NCBI GenBank assembly: GCA_024638585.1
Contig: JAHEKA010000139.1
Span: 1-6,295 of the forward strand
Length of the DNA stretch: 6,295 nucleotides
Direction of reading: 5' to 3'
DNA from: Rhodospirillales bacterium
GTDB lineage: Bacteria > Pseudomonadota > Alphaproteobacteria > SMXQ01
The notes under the pieces are model-generated. The model did not search any database and was not told where the DNA came from. It saw only the letters and a list, made by a program, of their open reading frames with translations. The translations under genes and the position numbers were made by a program. Of this stretch, positions 1-6,221 are shown one piece after another. Position 1 is the stretch's first letter. Each line of letters opens with the position of its first letter.

Positions 1-206
1 GGGAAGACCACGGCGATGTCGGCATCGCCGCCGCCGCCGACATGGCTGAGGTATCGGGAATTGGCCTGGAAGTCGGTGGAGTGGCCGGTGTTGTTGGGAG
101 AGACGATGACGTCGAGCCCCGCCTCGGACATCATGCCGCGGACCTTGGCCCAGCGCCTTTCGCGTTCTTCAAGGGAAAACCGGGGGTAGGGGTAAAGCTC
201 GGGCAT
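1..206 (-). CDS. M24 / creatinase-prolidase family protein, N-terminal part (runs off left edge)
   Basis: Reading the minus strand from an ATG at 206-204 gives an open frame of 68 codons that reaches the window edge without a stop. It begins MPELYPYPRFSLEERERRW and continues through a 'MMSEAGLDVIVSPNNTG' stretch, then 'SRYLSHVGGGGDADIAVVFP'. An Arg/Trp-rich first helix, then a 'GLD' turn into a beta strand, then a 'RYLS' segment is the usual start of the creatinase/prolidase N-terminal domain that precedes the metal-binding pita-bread domain of M24 proteins (Xaa-Pro peptidases, creatinase, DMSP lyase DddP). About one sixth of a typical 390-400 residue protein is visible, and the catalytic domain is outside the window, so peptidase versus other C-N or lyase activity cannot be decided. 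A GAGAGGA Shine-Dalgarno-like stretch lies just upstream of the ATG, slightly close. It is the fourth leftward gene, 46 bases after the two-domain VOC gene, and probably in the same transcript. Confidence 0.72.
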   Translation of the reverse strand, partial: MPELYPYPRFSLEERERRWAKVRGMMSEAGLDVIVSPNNTGHSTDFQANSRYLSHVGGGGDADIAVVF

Positions 207-252
207 GGGTCCTCTCGATCTGTTTTGGTGTTTTCGTTGTCCGGCCCTGGGT

Positions 253-1194
253 TCAGGCCACCTTTTCGCCGGCAGCGGCGAGCTCGATGAAATTTCCGCC
301 TGGATCGCGCAAATAGATCGACGCGGCGATGGGCAAGCCGGCGTCATGGGCAAGGGGGCCTCGGAACCGCCAGCCCGCTTCGCTCAAACGCTCGGCCGCC
401 CGCGTCAGCCCCGCGGCGCTGACTCGCAGGCCCGTGCGCGGCACGCCGGTTGTGGCCTCCTCCGGAGATTCCTGGAAATGCTGGTTGGCGAGATACACCG
501 CCAGCTGTCCCGCGCCGCAGGCGAAGTAGACCTGCATGTTGACCCTCGGCACCAAGCGGTTGTTGACGATCGAGGAATATCGCTTGTCCATGCGCCGCGT
601 GCCGGGCGCCATCTCCTCCTTGCCGTCGGCCCAGGCCTGGGCGCGGGCGTAATCGGCAGTCGCCCAGCCAACGCGATGGACAGGCATCAGGCCCAGCACG
701 TCCGAATAGAACTGCTCGGCCCAGAGGATATCGGCCACCTGGATGGCGCTGTGATGCAGCACCGGGGCGCCGCTGGTATCCCCCTCGGTCTGGGCGATGA
801 GCTGGATCCGGTTGCCGTCGGGATCGAAGAAATAGAACCCGTCGGCCGTCTCCCCGGGCGGGTCTTCGGCGTATGTGAAGACCTCCCGGCCCTGGGATTC
901 AAGCACATGGGCCGCCTTCTTGCGCGCCGCCGGCGTCAGGGCAAAGGCGTGATGGACGCCGGTTTCGGTCAGGTCGGGGCGGACGTCCGACCGCACGAGG
1001 ATCAGGTGTTGACCGTCGCCTGCCGCGAGCACGGTGGCGGCTTCGGCCTCTGGCCAGGACAGGGCCGTGCGTTCCAATCCCAGGACGTCATGGAAAAAAT
1101 TCGCGGCGCGTTCCGTATCAGAGACCTGGATGACGAGATGGCTCAGCCCCTTCAAGCCCAGATCGGCTTCCGCACTTGATCCTGCGTCGGGCAT
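253..1194 (-). CDS. Two-domain VOC (glyoxalase / extradiol dioxygenase superfamily) protein
   Basis: This is a 313-residue protein with two vicinal-oxygen-chelate modules, about residues 15-136 and 144-308. Module 1 has 'LSHLVIQVSD' (His19), 'HHAFAL' (His82) and 'FDPDGNRIQL', with Gln131 where the family usually has the third ligand Glu. Module 2 has 'LHHSAIQVAD' (His148) and 'RDPGGNFIEL' (Glu304), but Arg257 sits where the middle His is expected. The length and module order match two-domain extradiol dioxygenases and related lyases (about 290-320 residues), which normally bind one Fe(II) or Mn(II) through a His-His-Glu triad. Neither module here shows a full triad, so activity and metal choice are uncertain. 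The start ATG has a GAGGGGGG Shine-Dalgarno sequence that overlaps the TGA of the preceding VOC gene (gap 12 bases), which supports translational coupling. A ring-cleaving or dioxygenase-like role on a pathway intermediate is an inference from family and context. Confidence 0.88.
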   Translation of the reverse strand: MPDAGSSAEADLGLKGLSHLVIQVSDTERAANFFHDVLGLERTALSWPEAEAATVLAAGDGQHLILVRSDVRPDLTETGVHHAFALTPAARKKAAHVLESQGREVFTYAEDPPGETADGFYFFDPDGNRIQLIAQTEGDTSGAPVLHHSAIQVADILWAEQFYSDVLGLMPVHRVGWATADYARAQAWADGKEEMAPGTRRMDKRYSSIVNNRLVPRVNMQVYFACGAGQLAVYLANQHFQESPEEATTGVPRTGLRVSAAGLTRAAERLSEAGWRFRGPLAHDAGLPIAASIYLRDPGGNFIELAAAGEKVA

Positions 1195-1206
1195 GAAGGA
1201 CCCCCC

Positions 1207-1674
1207 TCAGCCCACGTCGAGGTCGGGCGGGGCGGCATAGACGACGTCCTCATCCCGGCGCCAAACGATTTCCAGGAAGTTTCCGCTGGGATCCTTGAAG
1301 TAGACCGACTGCCCGAAGGGGCCGGCCTCGGGATGGTCGACCGGACCTTCGAAAGGCACGCCCTTGCCCTTCAGGCCGGCGATGACCTGATTGAAGGCCG
1401 CTTTCTCCACGGTGAAGGCGTGGCGGATGCCCATGGCTCCCTTCAGCTGTTCGTCCGGCGGCATCGGCATGAAATCGGGTGCCAGTGCCACGGCGAACAG
1501 AAAATCGCCCAGCGCGTAGGCCTGGTGAACCGAGCGCCCGTTCAGGGTGTCCTCGGTGAAGAAATTGACGGCGCCCTGAAGCCGCGCGCCCAGGACACCG
1601 CAATAGAAGTCCTCCGCCTCCTTCAGGTCGTGGACGCAGATTCCGCTATGGGAGAGGGTCTCGGCTTCGGCCAT
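1207..1674 (-). CDS. Single-domain VOC family protein
   Basis: This 155-residue protein is one VOC unit. It starts with 'LSHSGICVHDL' (His9), has 'IRHAFTVE' near the middle (His85) and ends the fold with 'FKDPSGNFLEIVW' (Glu135). These three residues match the expected His-His-Glu metal set, so of the leftward VOC modules this one looks most clearly competent to bind a divalent metal. The length fits a single beta-alpha-beta-beta-beta repeat pair; such proteins usually act as homodimers. The start is supported by AAAGGAG seven bases before the ATG, inside the end of the upstream gene, and only 2 bases separate that gene's TGA from this ATG. The pair is therefore almost certainly co-translated. 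Possible roles include an extradiol-type dioxygenase, an isomerase or a lyase; the sequence does not distinguish them. Confidence 0.9.
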   Translation of the reverse strand: MAEAETLSHSGICVHDLKEAEDFYCGVLGARLQGAVNFFTEDTLNGRSVHQAYALGDFLFAVALAPDFMPMPPDEQLKGAMGIRHAFTVEKAAFNQVIAGLKGKGVPFEGPVDHPEAGPFGQSVYFKDPSGNFLEIVWRRDEDVVYAAPPDLDVG

Positions 1675-1676
1675 GG

Positions 1677-2492
1677 TCAGGCTCCTTTACCGGCTTGGGC
1701 GGTTTCCGCTTCCCGGGTCGTCGCGGCGGGCACGGTCAGTTGGCTCGGATCAAAATCGCTCCGCGTGATCGCGGTGCCGGGATCGACGGTCACGACACCC
1801 GCGTCATCGATCGAAACCGGGTGCAGGCGCAGGGGCGGGCAGGGGCGCCCCTTGGGGCGCGCGATGCCCCGGCGGTCGAACCGCGCGCCGTGCATCGGGC
1901 AATAGAATTCCCAGTGTTCCTGCTTCCAGGACAACAGCCCGTTCAGGTGCGTGCACCAACGCGACAGGGCGAGGAAACCGTCCGGGAGCCGCACCAGGCA
2001 GAACTTCCCCTTGACGAAGGTCTTGACGCTGCCGACGGCGAAGTCGTCGACATGGCCGCATGCGATGGGCCCGATGTCTTCCGTGATCACTTGGGTGGCT
2101 TCCGGCGCATAGGCCTGGATCTGATAGCGGTGGCCGTCGGGATCAAAGATGTCCATCGAGTTCTCGCCCATGGCCCGGAACTGGGCGCGGCTGTCGTCGA
2201 CGTCATAGCCCGCTTTTTTCATGCGTTCCCGGGTGCGCTGAAACTCGTCGATGGTGAGCAGCCAGGCGTGATGGATGGTCGAAGAATTGGGCCGGATGGC
2301 CGTCACTTCCGGCACTTCCACCAGCACCAGGCGCTGACGCGTGTTCAGGGCCAGCAGGCTGTTGGGCCCGTCATCGGTGACCAGGTCGCGGCCGATCACG
2401 TCAAGGCCGATGATATCGCGATAGAAAGCCTCGGAACGATTCAGATCCGTGACATGCACCACGAGATGGCTGAAGCCATCGACTGAGGCCAT
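1677..2492 (-). CDS. VOC domain fused to a C-terminal Rieske [2Fe-2S] domain
   Basis: I place the start at the ATG at 2492-2490, preceded by a strong GGGAGG five to six bases upstream, which gives 271 residues. An in-frame ATG 114 bases further out has no comparable ribosome site, and its extra 38 residues would cover the promoter region. Residues 5-128 form a VOC module: 'FSHLVVHVTDL' (His9), 'IHHAWLL' (His75) and 'FDPDGHRYQIQAY', with Gln124 at the usual Glu position. Residues about 145-240 are a Rieske domain: 'RWCTHLNGLL' supplies Cys180 and His182, and 'YCPMHGARFD' supplies Cys198 and His201, a CxH-x15-CxxH cluster motif with 'PCPPLRLHPV' after it. The last 30 residues look unstructured. 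Rieske domains of this type pass electrons to an oxygenase; here the likely partner is the attached VOC site or another oxygenase of the cluster (inference). It is the first gene of the leftward operon. Confidence 0.88.
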   Translation of the reverse strand: MASVDGFSHLVVHVTDLNRSEAFYRDIIGLDVIGRDLVTDDGPNSLLALNTRQRLVLVEVPEVTAIRPNSSTIHHAWLLTIDEFQRTRERMKKAGYDVDDSRAQFRAMGENSMDIFDPDGHRYQIQAYAPEATQVITEDIGPIACGHVDDFAVGSVKTFVKGKFCLVRLPDGFLALSRWCTHLNGLLSWKQEHWEFYCPMHGARFDRRGIARPKGRPCPPLRLHPVSIDDAGVVTVDPGTAITRSDFDPSQLTVPAATTREAETAQAGKGA

Positions 2493-2515
2493 TTCTACCT
2501 CCCAATAAACCCTGT

Positions 2516-2530
2516 CCCCGATTTTTGGGG
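2516..2530. repeat. CCCC-N7-GGGG inverted repeat in the leftward leader
   Basis: CCCCGATTTTTGGGG lies between the predicted leftward transcription start (about 2534) and the VOC-Rieske ribosome site. In RNA it could form a short 4-bp G-C stem with a 7-base loop. The function is unknown; it may be a weak leader hairpin, part of a second protein site next to the TTATC dyad, or chance. Confidence 0.25.
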
Positions 2531-2540
2531 TGCGTTTTTC

Positions 2541-2569
2541 ATTATCGAAATGATAAACCTCGTTGTCCG
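2541..2569 (-). promoter_or_regulatory. Predicted sigma70-type promoter for the leftward VOC operon
   Basis: On the minus strand, CGGACA (2569-2564; four of six matches to the -35 consensus) is followed after exactly 17 bases by GATAAT (2546-2541; five of six matches to the -10 consensus). Transcription would start near 2534, leaving a leader of about 42 bases before the ATG at 2492. The -10 box lies inside a perfect inverted repeat, so a bound regulator would affect this promoter directly. This is read by eye only. Confidence 0.5.
2542..2556. promoter_or_regulatory. Inverted repeat TTATC-N5-GATAA, candidate operator
   Basis: The sequence TTATCGAAATGATAA is a perfect 5-bp dyad around a 5-base spacer. 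Its inner 13 bases, TATCGAAATGATA, fit the T-N11-A box of LysR-type regulators. It sits in the divergent gap, overlapping the -10 box of the leftward promoter and about 90-100 bases upstream of the predicted rightward start. That is a typical arrangement for a regulator controlling both directions. Other families (MarR, GntR, IclR) also bind AT-rich dyads of this size. The AT-rich patch stands out in a GC-rich window. Confidence 0.45.
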
Positions 2570-2628
2570 GGGAGGAAACCATTATTGCCCGGTGGCGCGT
2601 TCGCACGGCGCGATCCGATTTCCAGCCG

Positions 2629-2637
2629 TGCTATATT
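2629..2637 (+). promoter_or_regulatory. Candidate extended -10 promoter for the bicupin-UbiD set
   Basis: TGCTATATT matches the extended -10 pattern TGn followed by TATATT (five of six to TATAAT). No convincing -35 box lies 16-18 bases upstream, which is compatible with an extended -10 promoter that depends on an activator. Transcription would start near 2644, about 65 bases before the bicupin ATG. It is an AT-rich spot in a GC-rich region. Confidence 0.35.
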
Positions 2638-2708
2638 CGCCGGCGGGCCGCGGGCCGCGTCATATGCGGATAGATAAGAATTGGCGAACCAGGGAAAGGA
2701 CCACGGGG

Positions 2709-3803
2709 ATGACTGACAATTACAATGCGCAATCCGAAGGCGACGCGGCGACCAAGAAATTCGAGCGTCCGCCGCCGTTCTACGATATCTGGCAGCAGAA
2801 CGAAGGCATCCCCATCCACGACGTCTTCCATGTCCCCGATCTGAGCAAGGTGGAACTCGCGCATTGGAAACGCTACGGCGTCGATGGTGCGTTCATCAAC
2901 CTCGCCGATCCCTTCATCACCGCGGCGATGATGCTGGAGATCCCGCCGGGCGGGAAGACCGAACCCCAGCGCCATATGTTCGAGACCTGGGTCTTCGTGG
3001 TGGACGGCAATGGTGAAACCCTGATCGAGCAGGAAGGTTGCCCGACCAACGCCGTGCCGTGGCAGAAGCGCAGCCTGTTCGGCCCGCCGCTCAACACCAG
3101 CTATCAACACGTCAACAAGGACCCCGACCGTCCCGCGCGGCTGCTGATGGTGACCAACGCGCCGCTCACCATGAACCTCTATCACAATGACGAATTCGTC
3201 TTTCAGAACCCCTTCGTGTTCGACGACCGGTACCAGGGCGAGAACAGTTACTTCAACGGCGAAAGGGAATATCTGGGCGGCCGCATCACGCGGGTGAACC
3301 TGATCCCCGACACCCTGGAGTTCCAACTCATCCAGTGGAAGATGCGGGGTCACGGCGCCAAGTCGTTCCACATGTCGATGTCCGACCACACCATGGCTTG
3401 TCATCTTTCGGAGTTCGAGGTCGGCACCTACAAGAAGTGCCACCGCCACGGTCCCGGGGCGCACGTCATCATTCTGGCGGGCCAGGGCTATTCGCTGCTG
3501 TGGAAAGAGGGGGAGGAACCGACCCGGGTGGACTGGCAGGAGAACTCCATGTTTGCGCCGCCGGAGTGGTGGTACCACCAGCATTTCAACACCGGCCCGG
3601 AACCGGCGCGGTATCTGGCGCTGCGGCGCGGCGGCAGTCCGGAACATCCGATTCGTCTCGGCATGACCGGCGGCGGCGGGGCCCCGGACCAGATCGAATA
3701 CGAGGACGAGGATCCCGCGATCTACGACACCTATGCCGCAGACCTGAAAAAGAACGGGGTGGAGATCGCTCAGCCGCGGCCCGAATACCGGTCCGAGGGC
3801 TGA
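2709..3803 (+). CDS. Bicupin (two cupin domain) protein, gentisate-dioxygenase-like fold
   Basis: The ATG at 2709 has AGGGAAAGGA upstream (8 bases from AAAGGA) and gives 364 residues. The frame is open further upstream to 2550, but that extension would run through the promoter and lacks a good ribosome site. Cupin 1 spans about residues 70-160: 'EIPPGGKTEPQRHMFETW' carries Gln87, His89 and Glu92, with His134 in 'SYQHVN'. Cupin 2 spans about 225-310: 'GTYKKCHRHGPGAH' carries His245, His247 and His252, and 'APPEWWYHQHFN' carries His290 in a P-x-(G to W)-x2-H-x3-N motif. Cupin 2 looks metal-competent with His at the usual Glu position, as in gentisate-type dioxygenases. Cupin 1 has lost the first His. 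Database relatives are often labelled only cupin or 'ethanolamine ammonia-lyase-activating protein' (recalled, not checked). A dioxygenase or a sugar/acid-binding role is possible. It heads the rightward operon, 31 bases before the UbiD gene. Confidence 0.85.
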   Translation: MTDNYNAQSEGDAATKKFERPPPFYDIWQQNEGIPIHDVFHVPDLSKVELAHWKRYGVDGAFINLADPFITAAMMLEIPPGGKTEPQRHMFETWVFVVDGNGETLIEQEGCPTNAVPWQKRSLFGPPLNTSYQHVNKDPDRPARLLMVTNAPLTMNLYHNDEFVFQNPFVFDDRYQGENSYFNGEREYLGGRITRVNLIPDTLEFQLIQWKMRGHGAKSFHMSMSDHTMACHLSEFEVGTYKKCHRHGPGAHVIILAGQGYSLLWKEGEEPTRVDWQENSMFAPPEWWYHQHFNTGPEPARYLALRRGGSPEHPIRLGMTGGGGAPDQIEYEDEDPAIYDTYAADLKKNGVEIAQPRPEYRSEG

Positions 3804-3834
3804 AGCCCCGGACCGCACCTGGGAGGGGTGGGGC

Positions 3835-5298
3835 ATGAACGACGACAGGCTGAACGACGAACGCACCGCCGCTATCGGCGACCTTCGCGAATTCATCCGC
3901 ATCCATGAGGCCCATGGCGAGCTTCAGGTGATCGAGGGTGCCGATCCCCATCACGAGATGGGGGCGATTTACGAGCTCAGCCTGGAAGACCTCCACCCGC
4001 CGGTGCTGCTGTTCAAGGCGATCAAGGGCTGCGATCCCACGGCCCGGGTCGTGATGAATGTGCGCACGTCTAAGTTCATGGTGGGGGATCTCGACCTCGA
4101 CGCGGTGATGACCTACCGGCTGAAAAAGCGCGAGGGATCGCCCGACCCGATCCCGCCCAGGGAAGTCAACACCGGGCCGGTGCTGGACAACAGCATCGAA
4201 GGCGACGACGTCGATATCTACCGCTTTCCCCATCCCGTTTGGCATGGGGAGGACGGCGGTCCGTATCCCGGCACCGAATGCCTGGTCATCATGAAGGATC
4301 CGGATTCCGACTGGATCAATGTCGGCACCTACCGCACCCAGGCCCATGACAAGAACACTATTACCGTGTTCACCGAACCCGGCAAGCACGGCGATCAGAT
4401 CCGCCGCAAGTATTGGGCACGCGGCGAGGCCTGCCCCGTGGTCGTCTGCCTGGGCCAGGCGCCGGTTCTTGGCGGTGTCGGGCGGGTGGCTTATGCGCCC
4501 GGCGTGTGTGAGCTCGACATTGCCGGCGGCCAATTGGGCCGGCCTATCGACATCGTAAAGGGCCCCTTGACCGGCATTCCCATCCCGGCGCATGCGGAAA
4601 TGGCGCTGGAATGCCGCATCCTGCCGCCGGAAGAGGAAACCCGGGTCGAAGGCCCGTTCGGCGAATGGCCGGGCTATTACGCCTCCGGCGCGCGCGACGA
4701 ACCGGCGGTCAAGATCGACGCCATCCATCATCGCGACGATCCCATCATGATCGGCCAGCCGCCGGTGCGCCCGACCCTGCCCGGGCGCCACACCCATATC
4801 GGCGGTGCCGCCGCCATCTGGGACGCGCTGGAAGCGGCGGGTGTCCCCGGCGTCACCGGTGTCTGGAAGCTCGCCGCGGGCGGCTCGCGCTTCATCAACG
4901 TGGTTGCCATCAAACAGCTCCATGCCGGGCACGCCAAGATGGCGGGGCTGGTGGCGACCGGTTGCGGCGCCGCCGGATTCATGGGGCGGCTCACCGTGGT
5001 CGTCGATGAGGACATCGACATCACCAACGCGGCCGAGGTCATGTGGGCGCTGGCGACGCGCTGGGATCCCAAGACCCAGACCGACATCATCGACGGGTGC
5101 TGGTCCGGCAATCTGGACCCGACCCTGAGCCCCGAGAAACGCGCCACCGGCAACCTGACCAACAGCCGCATCATCATGTACGCCGTTAGGCCCTATCACT
5201 GGAAGGACGCGTTTCCCCAGGTCAACATGGTGAGCCGGGACTACGCCGCCGAGGTGGCGGAGAAATGGAAGGACAAGCTGAAATTCCTGCAGGACTGA
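3835..5298 (+). CDS. UbiD-family prenylated-FMN-dependent (de)carboxylase
   Basis: This 487-residue protein has full UbiD-family length (about 450-500). Residues that correspond to the prFMN/metal and catalytic sites of characterised members are visible: 'WINVGTYRTQ' gives Asn162 and Arg167, 'PGKHGDQI' gives His185, 'CELDIAGGQ' gives Glu226, and 'RVEGPFGEWPGYY' gives Glu272 and Glu277. The Asn-x4-Arg, Arg+18 His and Glu-x4-Glu spacings match fungal Fdc1 (N168/R173, H191, E277/E282) as I remember it. Further family signatures are 'RHTHIGG' and 'VVVDEDIDITNAAEVMWALATRW' (positions 387-409). The enzyme is cytosolic and reversibly decarboxylates aromatic or alpha,beta-unsaturated acids; the substrate is not predictable, and ubiquinone-pathway UbiD is unlikely given the neighbours. 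prFMN must come from a UbiX-type synthase outside this window. The ribosome site is GGGAGGGG before the ATG; 70 bases separate it from the next gene. Confidence 0.93.
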   Translation: MNDDRLNDERTAAIGDLREFIRIHEAHGELQVIEGADPHHEMGAIYELSLEDLHPPVLLFKAIKGCDPTARVVMNVRTSKFMVGDLDLDAVMTYRLKKREGSPDPIPPREVNTGPVLDNSIEGDDVDIYRFPHPVWHGEDGGPYPGTECLVIMKDPDSDWINVGTYRTQAHDKNTITVFTEPGKHGDQIRRKYWARGEACPVVVCLGQAPVLGGVGRVAYAPGVCELDIAGGQLGRPIDIVKGPLTGIPIPAHAEMALECRILPPEEETRVEGPFGEWPGYYASGARDEPAVKIDAIHHRDDPIMIGQPPVRPTLPGRHTHIGGAAAIWDALEAAGVPGVTGVWKLAAGGSRFINVVAIKQLHAGHAKMAGLVATGCGAAGFMGRLTVVVDEDIDITNAAEVMWALATRWDPKTQTDIIDGCWSGNLDPTLSPEKRATGNLTNSRIIMYAVRPYHWKDAFPQVNMVSRDYAAEVAEKWKDKLKFLQD

Positions 5299-5320
5299 CC
5301 GGCGGGATGATCAGGGAGAA

Positions 5321-5343
5321 AGCGCGTCTGCCAGGCCCGCGCT
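5321..5343 (+). repeat. Short intergenic inverted repeat (AGCGCG / CGCGCT)
   Basis: In the 70-base gap after the UbiD gene, AGCGCG (5321-5326) and CGCGCT (5338-5343) form a perfect 6-bp G-C-rich stem with an 11-base loop. There is no U tract after it, so it does not look like an intrinsic terminator. A transcript-processing or stabilising hairpin inside the operon is possible, as is chance in GC-rich DNA. Confidence 0.25.
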
Positions 5344-5368
5344 CACGAACAAGAAGGGAATCATTGTC

Positions 5369-6118
5369 ATGAAGGTGATCCAGAAGCCCGAGGCGGAAGC
5401 GGAAAAATACCTCGACGAGGTTGAACAGAAGGTGCTGGCCCATTGGGCGGACACGGTCGAAACCTCGCCCTTCATGGAAGAGCTGGCTGCCGGCTCCCTG
5501 CCCATGGAAAGCATCAAGCTGTTCTATTCCAATTGGGGCGCCTTCGTGCCGGTCATCAATTCGCTCTACATGACCCAGTTTTACAACAACCTTTGGTTCT
5601 TCGTGTCCAACGTGGATCTGATGAACACCTATACCGAAAAGGTGCTCGACGAATTCGGCCATCCAGAGCCGCCGGGACACATCAAGATCCTGATCTCCAC
5701 CGGCGAGGCGCTGGGCCTCACCCAGGACGAGATCCTGATCAAGCCGATGCTGCCCGAGGCCCGGGCACTGACCGATTTCCAGCGCACCCTGGTCAACAAC
5801 GGCCACCCTTACGAATACTGGGCGTCGGTGCTGTGGGAGAGCTCTTTCGGCCATTCCTGCAACAAGTGGTTCAAGGCACTGACCACACATTACGGCTTGA
5901 GCGCGGAACAAGCGGATTACTTCCACAAGCATTACGAGGCCGACACCATGGATCACCTCGGGCGCGAGGCGCATTCATCGGTGACCAAGCACGTGCTGGC
6001 CCGGATGCTCGATCGCGGCATCATGGAGCGTCCGGGCTATCCGCTGGAATACTGCGCCCTGACCCCGGCCGATCTCTACCGCCAGATGCTGGACGGCATC
6101 TACGCCGCGACCCATTGA
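5369..6118 (+). CDS. Haem-oxygenase-fold metalloprotein (TenA/PqqC/HDO-like), putative di-iron oxidase
   Basis: The 249-residue protein is nearly all helical and has the size of the TenA/PqqC/haem-oxygenase-like superfamily (about 220-260). Candidate metal ligands fall where HDO members such as UndA and CADD carry theirs: 'VLDEFGHPE' gives Glu95-x2-His98, 'LWESSFGHS' gives Glu157, and 'FHKHYEADTMDHLG' gives His188-x3-Asp192 then Asp195/His196. In the family the last helix usually reads H-x3-D-x2-H; here the final His is one residue later, so the ligand set needs a structure. Aromatic residues (WASVLW, WFFVS, FYNNLWF) could line a hydrophobic pocket. HDO enzymes cleave or oxidise small carboxylic or amino acids with O2 at a di-iron site. 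Thiaminase-type TenA is less likely given the UbiD and cupin neighbours. The ribosome site is weak: AAGAAGGGA, about 9-11 bases upstream. No signal peptide is seen. Confidence 0.75.
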   Translation: MKVIQKPEAEAEKYLDEVEQKVLAHWADTVETSPFMEELAAGSLPMESIKLFYSNWGAFVPVINSLYMTQFYNNLWFFVSNVDLMNTYTEKVLDEFGHPEPPGHIKILISTGEALGLTQDEILIKPMLPEARALTDFQRTLVNNGHPYEYWASVLWESSFGHSCNKWFKALTTHYGLSAEQADYFHKHYEADTMDHLGREAHSSVTKHVLARMLDRGIMERPGYPLEYCALTPADLYRQMLDGIYAATH

Positions 6119-6126
6119 GCCGACCC

Positions 6127-6151
6127 GCCGGCGCGCGAATTCGGTGCCGGC
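6127..6151. repeat. GCCGGC-N13-GCCGGC inverted repeat in intergenic gap
   Basis: Two copies of GCCGGC (6127-6132 and 6146-6151) flank 13 bases that include the palindrome CGAATTCG (6135-6142). The RNA could form a 6-bp stem just after the HDO-like gene. No run of T follows, so I do not call it a terminator. The remainder of this 103-base gap, up to the next ribosome site, shows nothing else I can support. Confidence 0.3.
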
Positions 6152-6221
6152 CGATGACTGAAATAGGGGTGCCGCCCGTCGCCGAGACCCGATAAGAACC
6201 ACCCAAAAAGGGAGAGAAACA

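Noticed and set aside
205..1179. A 324-codon plus-strand frame opposite the two-domain VOC gene
   Set aside because: The opposite strand carries clear VOC motifs and operon-like spacing; this frame is a shadow.
2493..2606. A 38-residue N-terminal extension of the VOC-Rieske protein
   Set aside because: The extension covers the predicted promoter and dyad and lacks a ribosome site, while the inner ATG at 2492 has a strong GGGAGG and begins right before the VOC fold.
2550..2708. A 53-residue N-terminal extension of the bicupin
   Set aside because: It would overlap the divergent regulatory gap, has no good ribosome site, and its sequence does not look like part of a cupin protein.
2631..3902. 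A 423-codon minus-strand frame opposite the bicupin
   Set aside because: It overlaps the bicupin gene, whose cupin motifs are convincing. The antisense product is rich in Arg, Val and Gly with no recognisable domain.
3586..5199. A 537-codon open frame on the minus strand opposite the UbiD gene
   Set aside because: It lies antisense to a clear UbiD-family gene with conserved catalytic residues. Its translation is low-complexity and matches no fold; long antisense frames are expected in GC-rich DNA.
5299..5368. An intrinsic terminator after the UbiD gene
   Set aside because: A 6-bp stem exists but no T run follows, and the next gene is on the same strand at short distance.
5222..5974. A 250-codon minus-strand frame opposite the HDO-like gene
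   Set aside because: It crosses the intergenic gap and the end of the UbiD gene and has no domain; the plus strand gives a coherent helical protein.
6154..6195. A 13-codon frame between the HDO-like gene and the last gene
   Set aside because: It has no ribosome site and no sign of coding, so I treat it as chance.
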